A stretch of 64,000 nucleotides of DNA from an uncultured Clostridia bacterium (GCA_947627185.1 CANQVF010000009.1:1-64000); one strand, 5' to 3'. Shown: positions 1-10,618, counted from the stretch's first letter. Numbers and translations are program-made. Notes: generated from the letters alone by a model not told the origin.

Positions 1-1472
1 AAAAAGTGTCAAAGGCAAAAAAAGCAGAAAAAGAAGAAAATAAAAAAGTGTCAAAGGCAAAAAAAGCAGAAAAAGAAAAAGTAGAAGAAGAAAATAAAAA
101 AGAGCCAAAGACAAAAAAAGCAGAAAAAGAAAAAATAGCAGAAGAAAATAAAAAAGAGTCAAAGGCAAAAAAAGCAGAAAAAGAAAAAGTAGCAGAAGAA
201 AATAAAAAAGTGTCAAAGACAAAAAAAGCAGAAGAAAAAGCAATAGAAGAAGATAAAAAAGAATCAAAGGCGAAAAAAATAGAAAAAGAAGAAGCAGTAG
301 TAGAGAATAAAAAAGAAGAAAAAACTGAAAATAAAGAAACTATAAAAGATAATAAAACAGAAAATGAAGAAGTTGCAAAAAGTGATGATCCAGAAAAAGA
401 TAAAATTTTAAAAATTGTTAATAATGCTAAATCAAAAGGAAAAATTACTTATGGAGAACTAGCATTAGAACTAGGTGAAGCTAATCCAGAGCAAATAGAT
501 AAAGTTTTTGAAGCATTTGAAGAAATGGGTGTTAACATTTTAAAAGATGATGATGATTTATTAGAGCCAGACCCAGATGATTTAGATGAAGTAGAAGATA
601 TAAAACTTGATGATTTAGATATGAATAATGCCATTGAGGGTGTTAGTGTAGATGATCCAGTAAGAATGTATTTAAGGGAAATTGGTAGAATTCCATTACT
701 TACTTTTGAAGAAGAATTAGAGCTTGCTGAACAAGTTTTAGAAGGAAACGAAGAAGCAAAGCAAAAATTAGCTGAATCAAATTTAAGATTAGTTGTAAGT
801 ATTGCTAAAAAATATGTTGGTAGAGGAATGCTATTTTTAGATTTAATCCAAGAAGGAAATATGGGATTAATCAAAGCAGTAGAAAAATTTGATTATAAAA
901 AAGGTTATAAGTTTAGTACTTATGCTACTTGGTGGATTAGACAAGCTATTACAAGGGCAATTGCTGATCAAGCAAGAACAATAAGAATACCAGTTCATAT
1001 GGTAGAAACAATCAATAAATTAATTCGTACTTCTAGACATTTACTTCAAATGTTAGGAAGAGAACCTTCTCCAGAAGAAATTGCGGAAGAAATGGAAATA
1101 CCTGTAGAGAAAGTTATGGAAATTCAAAAAATTGCTCAAGACCCTGTTTCATTAGAAACACCAATAGGTGAGGAAGATGATAGCCATTTAGGAGATTTCA
1201 TACCAGATGATGAATCACCTGCACCACATGATTCAGCTGCATATACTTTATTAAAAGAACAATTAGAAGAGGTTATGGCAACATTAACACCAAGAGAAGC
1301 TAAAGTATTAAAATTAAGATTTGGATTAGAAGATGGTAAAGCTAGAACTCTTGAAGAAGTTGGTAAAGAATTTCAAGTAACTCGTGAAAGAATTAGACAA
1401 ATTGAAGCAAAAGCTTTAAGAAAATTAAGACATCCAAGTAGAAGTAAAAGATTAAAAGATTATATGAGTTAA
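1..1472 (+). CDS. rpoD: RNA polymerase primary sigma factor (RpoD/SigA), 5' partial, with Lys/Glu-rich repeated N-terminal extension
   Basis: Sigma-70 regions 1.1-4.2 recognisable ([95 protein letters not shown]). The GTG at 6 is an internal Val of a repeat unit, so the CDS runs off the left edge. Confidence 0.97.
   Translation, partial: KVSKAKKAEKEENKKVSKAKKAEKEKVEEENKKEPKTKKAEKEKIAEENKKESKAKKAEKEKVAEENKKVSKTKKAEEKAIEEDKKESKAKKIEKEEAVVENKKEEKTENKETIKDNKTENEEVAKSDDPEKDKILKIVNNAKSKGKITYGELALELGEANPEQIDKVFEAFEEMGVNILKDDDDLLEPDPDDLDEVEDIKLDDLDMNNAIEGVSVDDPVRMYLREIGRIPLLTFEEELELAEQVLEGNEEAKQKLAESNLRLVVSIAKKYVGRGMLFLDLIQEGNMGLIKAVEKFDYKKGYKFSTYATWWIRQAITRAIADQARTIRIPVHMVETINKLIRTSRHLLQMLGREPSPEEIAEEMEIPVEKVMEIQKIAQDPVSLETPIGEEDDSHLGDFIPDDESPAPHDSAAYTLLKEQLEEVMATLTPREAKVLKLRFGLEDGKARTLEEVGKEFQVTRERIRQIEAKALRKLRHPSRSKRLKDYMS
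6..320 (+). repeat. In-frame ~54-bp tandem repeat encoding 18-aa units ([18 protein letters not shown])
   Basis: At least five adjacent units visible in the translation of the rpoD 5' end. Confidence 0.85.
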
Positions 1473-1524
1473 TATAAAAAATATTTTAAAAATATATAAA
1501 AAAGAATTATGTAAATTATTTAAA

Positions 1525-1553
1525 GAAAAACCCTTGATTTTTAGGGTTTTTTC
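1525..1553 (+). terminator. Rho-independent terminator after rpoD
   Basis: aaaaaccc ttgattttta gggttttttct hairpin with T-run. Confidence 0.7.
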
Positions 1554-1626
1554 TGCTATAATAAATATGAAATTGTTTTTTATATGAAAAAAGAGAGGTG
1601 AAAAACTAAGCAAAGTCTTAGAAAAT

Positions 1627-1998
1627 ATGGGAATAATAGAGTTTTTAAAAAAATTTGGAAGTGATGCAAAAAAATTTGCTACAAAAGTTTTTGCGGAAAA
1701 CCAATTTGTTGAGTATGATAATAGAGAAGATTTAAAAACAGCTATAGTTACTTCTGGAATGTCAAAAGAAGATGGAAGTTTATTAGTAAGAAAACATGAT
1801 CAATCTGTAATTGAAGGTAGAGATTTTGTTGATACACAAGATAGAGGTATAAGAATTACACCAGCAGATAGAATATCTGATGATTTAGAGCAAGATTCAA
1901 CTATAAGAGATATTAAAAAAGGTGTTAGTACCCCAGTACCAACTAATGATATAAATGAGAGAGAACATGGTGGTAAAACTAGAGAAAGATCTTTATAG
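1627..1998 (+). CDS. Hypothetical protein (123 aa)
   Basis: ORF between rpoD and rplU, amphipathic N-terminus, no family recognised. Confidence 0.6.
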   Translation: MGIIEFLKKFGSDAKKFATKVFAENQFVEYDNREDLKTAIVTSGMSKEDGSLLVRKHDQSVIEGRDFVDTQDRGIRITPADRISDDLEQDSTIRDIKKGVSTPVPTNDINEREHGGKTRERSL

Positions 1999-2075
1999 TT
2001 TTTTAAAATATAAAAATATATTTATAAAAGAGCATATATTATATTGAAAATATAATATATGCTTAAATTTTTTTC

Positions 2076-2104
2076 TTGACAAATATTGTAAATCATGTTA
2101 AAAT
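2076..2104 (+). promoter_or_regulatory. Sigma-70 type promoter upstream of rplU
   Basis: TTGACA, 17-nt spacer, TAAAAT. Confidence 0.65.
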
Positions 2105-2109
2105 TTAAT

Positions 2110-2196
2110 ACTGTAAACTGCTTAGCTAAGGTTATAAATGCTATTTTAAATTATAGCTACCTAAGTTGGAAGTTAGCGAGTATACGAAAAGGGAGG
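2110..2196 (+). ncRNA. Putative ribosomal protein L21 leader
   Basis: Position between promoter and rplU; less AT-biased segment (ctgtaaactgcttagctaagg...ctacctaagttggaagttagcg) with complementary parts; L21 leaders are known in Firmicutes. Confidence 0.45.
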
Positions 2197-2206
2197 TGCA
2201 TTGTTA

Positions 2207-2578
2207 ATGTACGCAATTATTGAAGCTTGTGGAAGACAATACAAGGTACAAGAAGGAGAAACTGTATATTTTGAAAAACTAGGCGAAGAAGAAGGAAAAA
2301 AAGTTTCTTTTGATAAAGTAGTTTTAGTTTCAGATAATGGAAAAGTACAAGTTGGAAATCCTTATGTAAGTAATGTTAAAGTTGAAGGAAAAGTAGTTTC
2401 AAATGGTAGAGAAAAGAAAATTTTAGTTTTTAAATATAAAGCTAAAAAGAATGAAAGAAAAACAAGAGGACATAGACAAGACTACACAAAAGTAGAAATT
2501 ACTTCAATTAAAACAAAAGCTGAAAAAGAAACAGCTGAAAAAAAGGCTGAAAAGAAAACAGAAAAAGTAGAAAAATAA
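2207..2578 (+). CDS. rplU: 50S ribosomal protein L21
   Basis: MYAIIEACGRQYKVQEGETVYFEKL...KKNERKTRGHRQDYTKVEI; ATG at 2207 preferred over TTG at 2201; Lys/Glu-rich C-terminal tail. Confidence 0.97.
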   Translation: MYAIIEACGRQYKVQEGETVYFEKLGEEEGKKVSFDKVVLVSDNGKVQVGNPYVSNVKVEGKVVSNGREKKILVFKYKAKKNERKTRGHRQDYTKVEITSIKTKAEKETAEKKAEKKTEKVEK

Positions 2579-2639
2579 TTATATCGAAATAAAATTAATG
2601 ATATAAATAAAATTATAAAGCGAAAGGAGTGAATCTTTC

Positions 2640-2897
2640 ATGGCACACAAAAAAGGTCAAGGTAGTGTTAAAAACGGAAGAGATAGTGAGTCAAAAAGAC
2701 TTGGTGTAAAAAAATCTGATGGACAAATAGTTAAAGCTGGAAACATCCTTATAAGACAAAGAGGAACAAATGTACATCCAGGAACTAATGTTGGAATTGG
2801 TAGTGATGACACTTTATTTGCTTTAGTAGATGGAACAGTTAAATTCGAGAAAAAAGGTAAAGATAAAAAACAAGTAAGTGTTTATCCAGTAGTATAG
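2640..2897 (+). CDS. rpmA: 50S ribosomal protein L27
   Basis: [52 protein letters not shown]. Confidence 0.98.
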   Translation: MAHKKGQGSVKNGRDSESKRLGVKKSDGQIVKAGNILIRQRGTNVHPGTNVGIGSDDTLFALVDGTVKFEKKGKDKKQVSVYPVV

Positions 2898-2898
2898 A

Positions 2899-2937
2899 TA
2901 AAAAAGCAATTATTGGTATCAATAATTGCTTTTTTTG
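2899..2937 (+). terminator. Rho-independent terminator after rpmA
   Basis: aaaaagcaattattg gtat caataattgcttttttt. Confidence 0.85.
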
Positions 2938-3112
2938 TATATTACTTATAAGAAAATAATATATAAATTTTTTATTTAAAAATTTATATATTATTTTTTT
3001 ATAAAAATTTCTTCAAAATTTTCTAAATATTTTTATAAAATATTTGAAAAATATAATAATATATGTTTTAATAATAATAGAATATATTTTATAAATAAAA
3101 GGAGATTGCAGT

Positions 3113-4222
3113 ATGAAAAATTGGGTTTCTTATTTAATAATAATAATCTTAGTTGTTGCAATAATTGCTATAGGTTTTTTAATTTTTAATGTTTTAAAAC
3201 CAAGTAATAATGATGTAAATACAAATGTAGTATCTACTGAAGAGCCAAAGCCACAAGTAGATATTCATAGTGAAATAAAAGATAATGTAGCAGTTGTAGA
3301 TATAAATGCAACTATTGCTGATGGAATTGAAATTAGTCAAATAGAGTTACCTGATGGTACATCAGTTGTTGCTTCAAGTACAACATATGAAATTAAACAA
3401 AATGGAGAATATACTTTTACAGTTCATGCTAAAAATGGGCAATCAACTACAAAAACAATAACAATATCTGAAATAGAAGAAGGTTCATCTAAAAATCCAT
3501 ATATGCCAGAAGGATTTAAAGAAGTAGGCGGATATCCAGAATCAGGATATGTAATTGAAGATGATTTTGGAAATCAATATGTTTGGGTACCAGTTGCTTC
3601 TGGTAAATTAACTCGTAAAACAATGCTAGATACAGAATATGAAGAAACAAATAGTGGTGCATCAGATTTAGTAAATAGTGTTGCTAAAAATTATGGATTT
3701 TATATTGCTAGATTTGAAGCTTCACAATATGAAATAGATGGAAAAACAGTAGCAGCTTCAATGTCTGGAAAAACTCCTTGGACAAATATAAATTGCCAAG
3801 ATGCTATAAATGTATCTGTTGAATCAGGAGAAGCTTTTGGATATACAGATTGTAAAACTTCTTTAATTAGTAGTTTTGCATGGGATACAGTTTTAGAGTG
3901 GATAGACCTTACTCATGAAAATTATTCTTCAAATACTAATAATGGAAATTATTCTGGAACAATATATCCAACAGGTTATACTGAAGAAGATAATATAAAT
4001 AATGTATGTGATTTAGCAGGAAATGTTAGAGAATGGACAACTGAAATCTATAAATCTCAAAATACAAACGATAAAAAGAAAAATAAAGATGAAATAACTA
4101 GTATTTATAGAGTAGTAAGAGGTGGAAGTGCTAATTTAAATAGAACTCCTGCAGCACATATAGGTTATGGTGAAGATACATCAGATGCTTATTGGGGATT
4201 TAGAATGGTATTATATAAATAA
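3113..4222 (+). CDS. Membrane-anchored protein with C-terminal FGE-sulfatase (SUMF1)-type domain
   Basis: N-terminal TM helix; GNQYVWVPV, NNVCDLAGNVREWTTE, RVVRGGSAN, GFRMVLYK motifs. Confidence 0.75.
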   Translation: MKNWVSYLIIIILVVAIIAIGFLIFNVLKPSNNDVNTNVVSTEEPKPQVDIHSEIKDNVAVVDINATIADGIEISQIELPDGTSVVASSTTYEIKQNGEYTFTVHAKNGQSTTKTITISEIEEGSSKNPYMPEGFKEVGGYPESGYVIEDDFGNQYVWVPVASGKLTRKTMLDTEYEETNSGASDLVNSVAKNYGFYIARFEASQYEIDGKTVAASMSGKTPWTNINCQDAINVSVESGEAFGYTDCKTSLISSFAWDTVLEWIDLTHENYSSNTNNGNYSGTIYPTGYTEEDNINNVCDLAGNVREWTTEIYKSQNTNDKKKNKDEITSIYRVVRGGSANLNRTPAAHIGYGEDTSDAYWGFRMVLYK

Positions 4223-4230
4223 TAAAATAT

Positions 4231-4272
4231 GGAAAATTCTTCTATTAGTTATGATAGAAGAATTTTTTTGCT
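4231..4272 (+). terminator. Rho-independent terminator
   Basis: aaaattcttctat tagttatg atagaagaattttttt. Confidence 0.8.
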
Positions 4273-4427
4273 ATTTTTACTTAAAAATTATTTATTTTGT
4301 ATTTTATAAATTTATGATTAAGAGATTAATTTTAGCAAAGAAAAACAAAACTTAAATAGTAAGAGTATTGAAAAAAACATATAAATATTATATAATAGCA
4401 CATATCTTATAAAGAGGAGAAACAATA

Positions 4428-6182
4428 ATGATAAACGAATATAAAACTAATAATTGTGGTGAACTTAGAATATCAGATGTAGGAAAAGAAGTTAGATTAG
4501 CAGGATTTGTTCAAACAATAAGAAATCTTGGAAAAATGATGTTCATAGATTTAAGAGACCAAAATGGTATTACTCAAATTGTAATTTCAGAAGATGCAAA
4601 TTTAGAAAACATAAAAGATGTAACTAAGGAATGTACAATTACAGTTACAGGTAAAGTTGTTGAAAGAACTAGCAAGAATGATAAAATTCCAACAGGAGAT
4701 ATTGAAGTTATAGCAAAAAGTTTAACAGTTTTGGGAAAATGTAGAAACTCTTTACCATTTGAAATAAATGTTGAAGGGCAAACTGTTAGAGAAGATTTAA
4801 GATTGGAATATAGATTTTTAGATTTAAGAAATGACAAAATACATAAAAATATATTGTTACGTTCAAAAATTTTAAAAGATTTTAGAACTGCTATGGATGA
4901 ACTTGGATTTACAGAAATACAAACACCAATTTTAGCAAATTCTTCTCCAGAAGGAGCTAGAGATTTTTTAGTACCTAGCAGATTACATCCAGGAGAATTT
5001 TATGCTCTTCCTCAGGCACCACAGCAATTCAAACAATTATTAATGGTATCAGGATTTGAAAAATATTATCAAATTGCACCATGTTTTAGAGATGAAGATC
5101 CTAGAGCAGATAGGTCTCCAGGAGAATTTTATCAATTAGATTTTGAAATGAGCTTTGCAACTCAAGAAGATGTTTTTGATGTATTAGAAACAGTTCTAAA
5201 AAAAGTATTTAAACAAAATACGGACTGGAAAGTAGATGAAGGACATTTTTTAAGAATTCCGTATAAAGAAGCAATGGAAAAATATGGTACAGATAAACCA
5301 GATTTAAGAAATCCATTAATAATATCAGATCTAACAGAAGTATTTATTGGAACAGAATTTAATGCATTTAAAGATAAAACTATAAAAGCTATTATTACAG
5401 AAAATATGAATGAAAAACCTAGAAAATTTTTCGATAATATGTCTGAATATGCTGTAAATGAACTTGATGCTAAAGGTTTAGCTTGGGTAAAAGTGGATAA
5501 TGATGGAAACTTAAATGGTGGAATTAGTAAATTTATAGATGATGAAAGAAAAGAAAAAATATTTAAAATTATGAACGTAAAACCAAATTCAGCAATATTT
5601 TTTGTAGCAGATGAATATAATAAAGCAGTTAAAATTGCAGGAGATGTTAGAATTAAATTAGGTACAGAACTAGATTTATTAGAAAAAAATGTATATAAAT
5701 TCTGCTTTATTGTTGATTTTCCAATGTATGAATTATCAGATGAAGGAACTATAGATTTCAATCACAATCCATTTTCTATGCCACAAGGTGGTTTAGAAGC
5801 GTTAGAAAATAAAGATCCATTAGATATATATGCATATCAATATGATACAGTTTGTAATGGATATGAAATTTCATCTGGTGCTGTTAGAAATCATGATCAA
5901 GACATTATGATTAAAGCCTTTGAAATAGCAGGATACACAGTAGAAGATGTAAAAGGAAAATTTGGAGCACTATTTAATGCATTTAGTTATGGAACACCAC
6001 CACATGCTGGAGCTGCCCCAGGAATAGATAGAATAATAATGCTTTTAGCAAAAGAAGATAACATAAGAGAAGTAATAGCTTTTCCAAAAAATAAAAAAGC
6101 TAGAGATTTACTTATGAATGCACCATCTAAAGTTTTTGATAAACAATTAGAAGAAGTACATATAAAATTAAATTTAGAATAA
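4428..6182 (+). CDS. aspS: Aspartyl-tRNA synthetase (bacterial type)
   Basis: GFVQTIRNLGKMMFIDLRDQNGITQIV, FRDEDPRADRSPGEFYQLDFEMSF, PPHAGAAPGIDRIIMLL. Confidence 0.98.
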   Translation: MINEYKTNNCGELRISDVGKEVRLAGFVQTIRNLGKMMFIDLRDQNGITQIVISEDANLENIKDVTKECTITVTGKVVERTSKNDKIPTGDIEVIAKSLTVLGKCRNSLPFEINVEGQTVREDLRLEYRFLDLRNDKIHKNILLRSKILKDFRTAMDELGFTEIQTPILANSSPEGARDFLVPSRLHPGEFYALPQAPQQFKQLLMVSGFEKYYQIAPCFRDEDPRADRSPGEFYQLDFEMSFATQEDVFDVLETVLKKVFKQNTDWKVDEGHFLRIPYKEAMEKYGTDKPDLRNPLIISDLTEVFIGTEFNAFKDKTIKAIITENMNEKPRKFFDNMSEYAVNELDAKGLAWVKVDNDGNLNGGISKFIDDERKEKIFKIMNVKPNSAIFFVADEYNKAVKIAGDVRIKLGTELDLLEKNVYKFCFIVDFPMYELSDEGTIDFNHNPFSMPQGGLEALENKDPLDIYAYQYDTVCNGYEISSGAVRNHDQDIMIKAFEIAGYTVEDVKGKFGALFNAFSYGTPPHAGAAPGIDRIIMLLAKEDNIREVIAFPKNKKARDLLMNAPSKVFDKQLEEVHIKLNLE

Positions 6183-6224
6183 AATAACTAATATTAATAT
6201 TAAAAATAAAGGAATTTTTATAAT

Positions 6225-7607
6225 ATGAAAATTGTAAAAAAAGTATTTATATTTATTTTAATAATGTTTGTTTTTTCAATAAATAAAGCTTTTGCTGTTA
6301 CTGGAATAGTAAACACAGATGCTGTTAGACTTAGAGAGAAACCATCTACTGATTCTAATATAATTACTAATATTTATCAAAATGAAGAAATGGAAATATT
6401 AGAAACAGAGGGAGATTGGATAAAAGTTAAATATGGTGAAAATACAGGATATGTAAAAAAAGAATATATTAAAGAAAAACAGAATACTGCAAATACAAAT
6501 GAGGCAAACACAACAAACAAAAATGAGATAGATGAAAACACAGCAAATGAGAATACAATAAGTGAAAATAAAACAAATGAGAATCCATCAAATGAAAATA
6601 CCGTAAATGAAAATTTAGAAAATAATAATTCTGAAAATCAAAATAATCTTGTTTATGTAATATCTTCTGAAACATATGCTAGATTTTTACCAAATATTGC
6701 ATCAAATAGATTTTTAAAACTTGAAAAAGATAAAGAAGTAACAAAAATTTTAGAAATGAATAATTGGGTTAAAATTAATGTAGATAATTCAGAAGGTTGG
6801 ATACCATCAATAAAATTAACAGCAAAGTCTGTTGAAAATGAAGCAAAGGCTAATCAAGAAGAAACAAATACAAATCAAAATAACACACAAAAAGAACAAG
6901 AACCAGAAACACCAGAAAGAGAAAGTGATGTTGGTAAAACTGGAAAAATAAATGTAGAAACAGCAATTGTAAGAGAAAAAGCAGATAAATCTTCAGAAGA
7001 AATAAATTCCCTAGATTATGATGATGTAGTAAATATTATAGGAGAAGATGGAGATTGGTATCAAATAACTAGTGGAGATGTTAAAGGATATGTTAATAAA
7101 AGACTAATTACTATAAATGTATCTTCAAGAGGTTCAACAACTGAAAGAATGGATGTAGATAATACAACTGTTGCAGAAGATAAAAATAATATTTTAAATC
7201 AAGCATTATCTAATATTGATAATAAATCAAAGGGAGAGGAAATTGCAGAATATGCAAAACAATATTTAGGTTTACCATATGTTTCTGGTGGAAAAAATCC
7301 ATCTACTGGATTTGATTGCTCTGGTTTTACACAATATGTATATAAGAATTTTGGATATTCTTTAGAAAGTACAGCATCAGGTCAGAATTCTTTAGGTACA
7401 GATATAACTATGGAAAATTTAGAGCCAGGAGATTTAATATTATTTTATAATGAAGAAAAGACTAAAATAGGACACACTGGTATATACTTAGGAGATGGAA
7501 ATTTTGTACATTCAGCAAATTCAAATAGAGGAGTTGTTACAGACAATTTGAATACAAGTACATATTATAATACAAGATTTGTTAATGCAAAAAGATTAAC
7601 TGATTAA
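6225..7607 (+). CDS. Secreted SH3-domain (three copies) NlpC/P60 cell-wall hydrolase
   Basis: Signal peptide; SH3 repeats (VRLREKPSTDSNII); Asn/Glu-rich linker; NlpC/P60 core LGLPYVSGGKNPSTGFDCSGFTQYVY...GHTGIYLGDGNFVHSAN. Confidence 0.92.
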   Translation: MKIVKKVFIFILIMFVFSINKAFAVTGIVNTDAVRLREKPSTDSNIITNIYQNEEMEILETEGDWIKVKYGENTGYVKKEYIKEKQNTANTNEANTTNKNEIDENTANENTISENKTNENPSNENTVNENLENNNSENQNNLVYVISSETYARFLPNIASNRFLKLEKDKEVTKILEMNNWVKINVDNSEGWIPSIKLTAKSVENEAKANQEETNTNQNNTQKEQEPETPERESDVGKTGKINVETAIVREKADKSSEEINSLDYDDVVNIIGEDGDWYQITSGDVKGYVNKRLITINVSSRGSTTERMDVDNTTVAEDKNNILNQALSNIDNKSKGEEIAEYAKQYLGLPYVSGGKNPSTGFDCSGFTQYVYKNFGYSLESTASGQNSLGTDITMENLEPGDLILFYNEEKTKIGHTGIYLGDGNFVHSANSNRGVVTDNLNTSTYYNTRFVNAKRLTD

Positions 7608-7639
7608 TTGGGCATAACATAAAAGAAAAGGAGATTACT

Positions 7640-9928
7640 ATAAAAAATAAAATTTTAATATTAATTTGTATATTGGGGCTATGTTATAACATAGCCTTTG
7701 TTTTTTTGTATGAAAAAATTTATCCAGAAAAATGTGAAATAAATGCTGTTTTTGAAATTATAGATATAGAAGAAAAAGAAAAATTAAATAAATACATTAT
7801 AAAAACAGTAAAAAATAATTATATAAGAAATTCTAAAAATACAAAATTAATTTTATATTCTAATAAATTAGAAAAATTTGCAATAGGTGATGTAGTTGAA
7901 ATATATGGAAATTTCGAAAAAGCAAACGTTTCTAGAAATTACAAAGGATTTAATTATAGAAATTATCTTAAATTTAAAAGAATTTATGGAATTATTAATT
8001 CAGAAAAAATTATTTTAATAGGTAAAAGAACAACTTTTAATGTTATTATAGGAAATTTAAGAAATAATTTAAAAAATAGAATAGATACTTTGTATAATAA
8101 TAATTATGCGGATTTTTTAAATGGCATTTTGCTTGGAAAAACAGAAAATATTGATTTAAATATTATTGAAAACTTTAGAAACACTAATATTTCTCATATA
8201 TTAGCGATTTCAGGATTACATATTTCATATGTTATTATTGGAATAAAATTTATTTTAAATAAAATAATTAAAGATATAAAAAAACAAAATATTATAATTA
8301 TTTTTCTATTATTTTTATTTACATTTTTAACTGGATTTTCCATGTCATGTTTGAGAGCTTGCATTATGAATAGCTTAATTTTATTAAGTTTTAATTTAAA
8401 TAGAAAAAGTAATTTTTATATAAATTTATTTTTGTCATTTATTATTATAATTTTTATAAATCCTTTTAACATTTACAATGTAGGTATGTGGTTATCTTTT
8501 AGTACTACTTTAAGTATAGTTTTATTTTACAAATTTTTTTATAGAATTTGTGAAATAAAACTACTGATAAAACAAAAAAATAAAAAAATTTATTCCAAAA
8601 TTCTTAAAGTTGTTTTAATTTCTGTATCTGCACAAATTTTAATGTTACCTATAACTATTTATGAATTTAATACATTTAGTACTAATTTTATTATTTCTAA
8701 TTTTTTAATTTCTTTTATAATTGGTCCAATTTTAATTTTGGGATATATAACAATTTTTTTATCGTATATAAAAAATCCTTTTATAAAAATTTTTATTTGC
8801 ATTGAGGAATTATTAATTTTTATTATTCTAAAAATTTCAGAAATTTTAGGCAATATTCCTTTTTCAAAAATATATGTTAAAACGCCATATTTTACTAGTG
8901 TATTACTATTTTATATTATTATTTTTATATTTGTATTTCTTTTTAAAAAGAAAAAATATTTTATTTTAAAAATGATTTTATCAAAAAAATATTTTTCTTC
9001 AATTATAAGAAAAGAAATTAATAACTTAAAAAATAAAATTTATAAAAACTTAAAAAAATATAAATTAAATACAAAAAAAATAATTTTTTTAATACTTATT
9101 ATAATAACTTTTTCACAGTTTCTTATAAAAAACCAAAATTTTAAACTTTATTTTATAGATGTTGGACAAGGCGATTCTAGCTTAATAATTACACCAAAAG
9201 GAAAAAATATTCTTATAGATGGTGGAGAAGGGAATAGCGATAAGTATGATTATGGGAAAAATGTTGTTTTACCATATTTGTTGGATAGAAGAATAAAAAA
9301 TATTGATTATTTGATTATATCTCATGCAGATAGTGATCATATAGGTGGAACATTTGCTGTTTTAAAGAATTTAAATGTTAAAAAAATTTTATTAGGAATT
9401 CAGTATGAAAATTCTAAACAACTAGAAGATTTATTAAAAGAGGCTAAAGATAAAAAGATTGAAATTATTTATTTAAAAACAGGAGACAAAATAAAAATAG
9501 AAAAAAATGTTTATATAGATGTTGTTTGGCCATCTGATAAAGAAATTAAAGACAATATTTTAAATAATAATTCTTTGGTTTTAAAAGTAAAATATAAAAA
9601 ATTTTCAATTTTATTTACAGGTGATATAGAAGAATTAGCAGAAAAAGAGATATTAAATTATTACAATAATAATTTGGAAATTTTAAAATCTGATATTATA
9701 AAAGTGGCTCATCATGGCTCAAAAACATCTTCTACAGAAAATTTTTTAAAAATAGTGAGTCCTAAAATAGCTCTAATTGGTGTTGGAAAAAATAATAATT
9801 TTGGGCATCCTAGTAGTGAAGTAATAGATAGATTAAAAAAAGTATGTGATAATATATTAAGAACCGATGAAAATGGTGAAATTGATATAGAGATAGATGA
9901 TAAGATAAAAATTAAAAAAACATTTTAA
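7640..9928 (+). CDS. comEC: ComEC/Rec2-family DNA uptake channel with C-terminal metallo-beta-lactamase-like domain
   Basis: ISHILAISGLHISYV competence domain; FIDVGQGDSSLIITPKGKNILIDGGEG and ISHADSDHIGG. ORF track starts at TTG 7673; RBS position and frame favour ATA at 7640 (MKNKILILICILGLCYN). Confidence 0.9.
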   Translation: MKNKILILICILGLCYNIAFVFLYEKIYPEKCEINAVFEIIDIEEKEKLNKYIIKTVKNNYIRNSKNTKLILYSNKLEKFAIGDVVEIYGNFEKANVSRNYKGFNYRNYLKFKRIYGIINSEKIILIGKRTTFNVIIGNLRNNLKNRIDTLYNNNYADFLNGILLGKTENIDLNIIENFRNTNISHILAISGLHISYVIIGIKFILNKIIKDIKKQNIIIIFLLFLFTFLTGFSMSCLRACIMNSLILLSFNLNRKSNFYINLFLSFIIIIFINPFNIYNVGMWLSFSTTLSIVLFYKFFYRICEIKLLIKQKNKKIYSKILKVVLISVSAQILMLPITIYEFNTFSTNFIISNFLISFIIGPILILGYITIFLSYIKNPFIKIFICIEELLIFIILKISEILGNIPFSKIYVKTPYFTSVLLFYIIIFIFVFLFKKKKYFILKMILSKKYFSSIIRKEINNLKNKIYKNLKKYKLNTKKIIFLILIIITFSQFLIKNQNFKLYFIDVGQGDSSLIITPKGKNILIDGGEGNSDKYDYGKNVVLPYLLDRRIKNIDYLIISHADSDHIGGTFAVLKNLNVKKILLGIQYENSKQLEDLLKEAKDKKIEIIYLKTGDKIKIEKNVYIDVVWPSDKEIKDNILNNNSLVLKVKYKKFSILFTGDIEELAEKEILNYYNNNLEILKSDIIKVAHHGSKTSSTENFLKIVSPKIALIGVGKNNNFGHPSSEVIDRLKKVCDNILRTDENGEIDIEIDDKIKIKKTF

Positions 9929-10016
9929 AATAAAATATTATAAGAAAATATTTTAAATAATTAATATAAATGAATATATTTTTCCTTTTTTTGCATAATA
10001 GCAATAGGTGATAAAT

Positions 10017-10571
10017 ATGAAAAAAATAATTTTTTATAGTATATTAATCTTTATTTTTTCAATTGGAATAGGATATTTTTATTCTAGTTTATGGAAAAAA
10101 GAAAATATGGGTAGTATAAATTTAAATGAAAATACTGTTTCTAATATGGTAGAAGAAACTGTGTCAATAGAAGAAAAAGTTGCATATAATGCAAACTTTG
10201 CTTTAAAGAAATATTATGATAAATGTGGACATTTTAAAATTAATTATTCAGAATTACCACCTGAAATAATTAATTTAACAAAGTCACAATTAGAAGAATT
10301 CTATCCTGACTGGAATGTAGAAGAATTTAGTAGTAATAATGTTGTACTTGCGAAAAGAATAGATGATATTTGCGATGATCATTATGTTTTAAAATTAGAT
10401 AAAGAAAATGTTGATGTTTTTCATATGAAAAATGGTGAAGAATTAGAATTTTTTAAAAGCACAGATATAAGTACAGAGTATTTAACTAGTGATGATATAA
10501 ATAATTTACAAAATGGAATATATGTTTATGGAATTGGAAATTTAAATTCAGCAATAGAAGATTTTGAGTAA
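10017..10571 (+). CDS. Membrane-anchored hypothetical protein (BofC C-terminal-like)
   Basis: N-terminal TM; ITKSQLEEFYPDWNVEEFSSNNVVLAKRI...VYVYGIG resembles BofC-type C-terminal domains; ATG 10017 with RBS. Confidence 0.5.
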   Translation: MKKIIFYSILIFIFSIGIGYFYSSLWKKENMGSINLNENTVSNMVEETVSIEEKVAYNANFALKKYYDKCGHFKINYSELPPEIINLTKSQLEEFYPDWNVEEFSSNNVVLAKRIDDICDDHYVLKLDKENVDVFHMKNGEELEFFKSTDISTEYLTSDDINNLQNGIYVYGIGNLNSAIEDFE

Positions 10572-10573
10572 AA

Positions 10574-10618
10574 AAAACAATTTGAAGTAATAAAATTTAC
10601 TTCAAATTGTTTTTTTTA
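10574..10618. terminator. Bidirectional terminator between convergent genes
   Basis: aaacaatttgaagtaa taaaa ttacttcaaattgtttttttt. Confidence 0.9.

Noticed and set aside
449-874. Antisense ORFs inside good CDSs (449-874, 5162-5761, 14794-15183, 57560-58069 and similar)
   Set aside because: Leu/Ser/Ile-rich products typical of antisense frames in AT-rich genes; fully overlapped by well-supported CDSs.
4167-4355. 62-aa ORF overlapping the end of the FGE-domain gene
   Set aside because: Spans a clear rho-independent terminator and overlaps a convincing CDS in another frame; no RBS.
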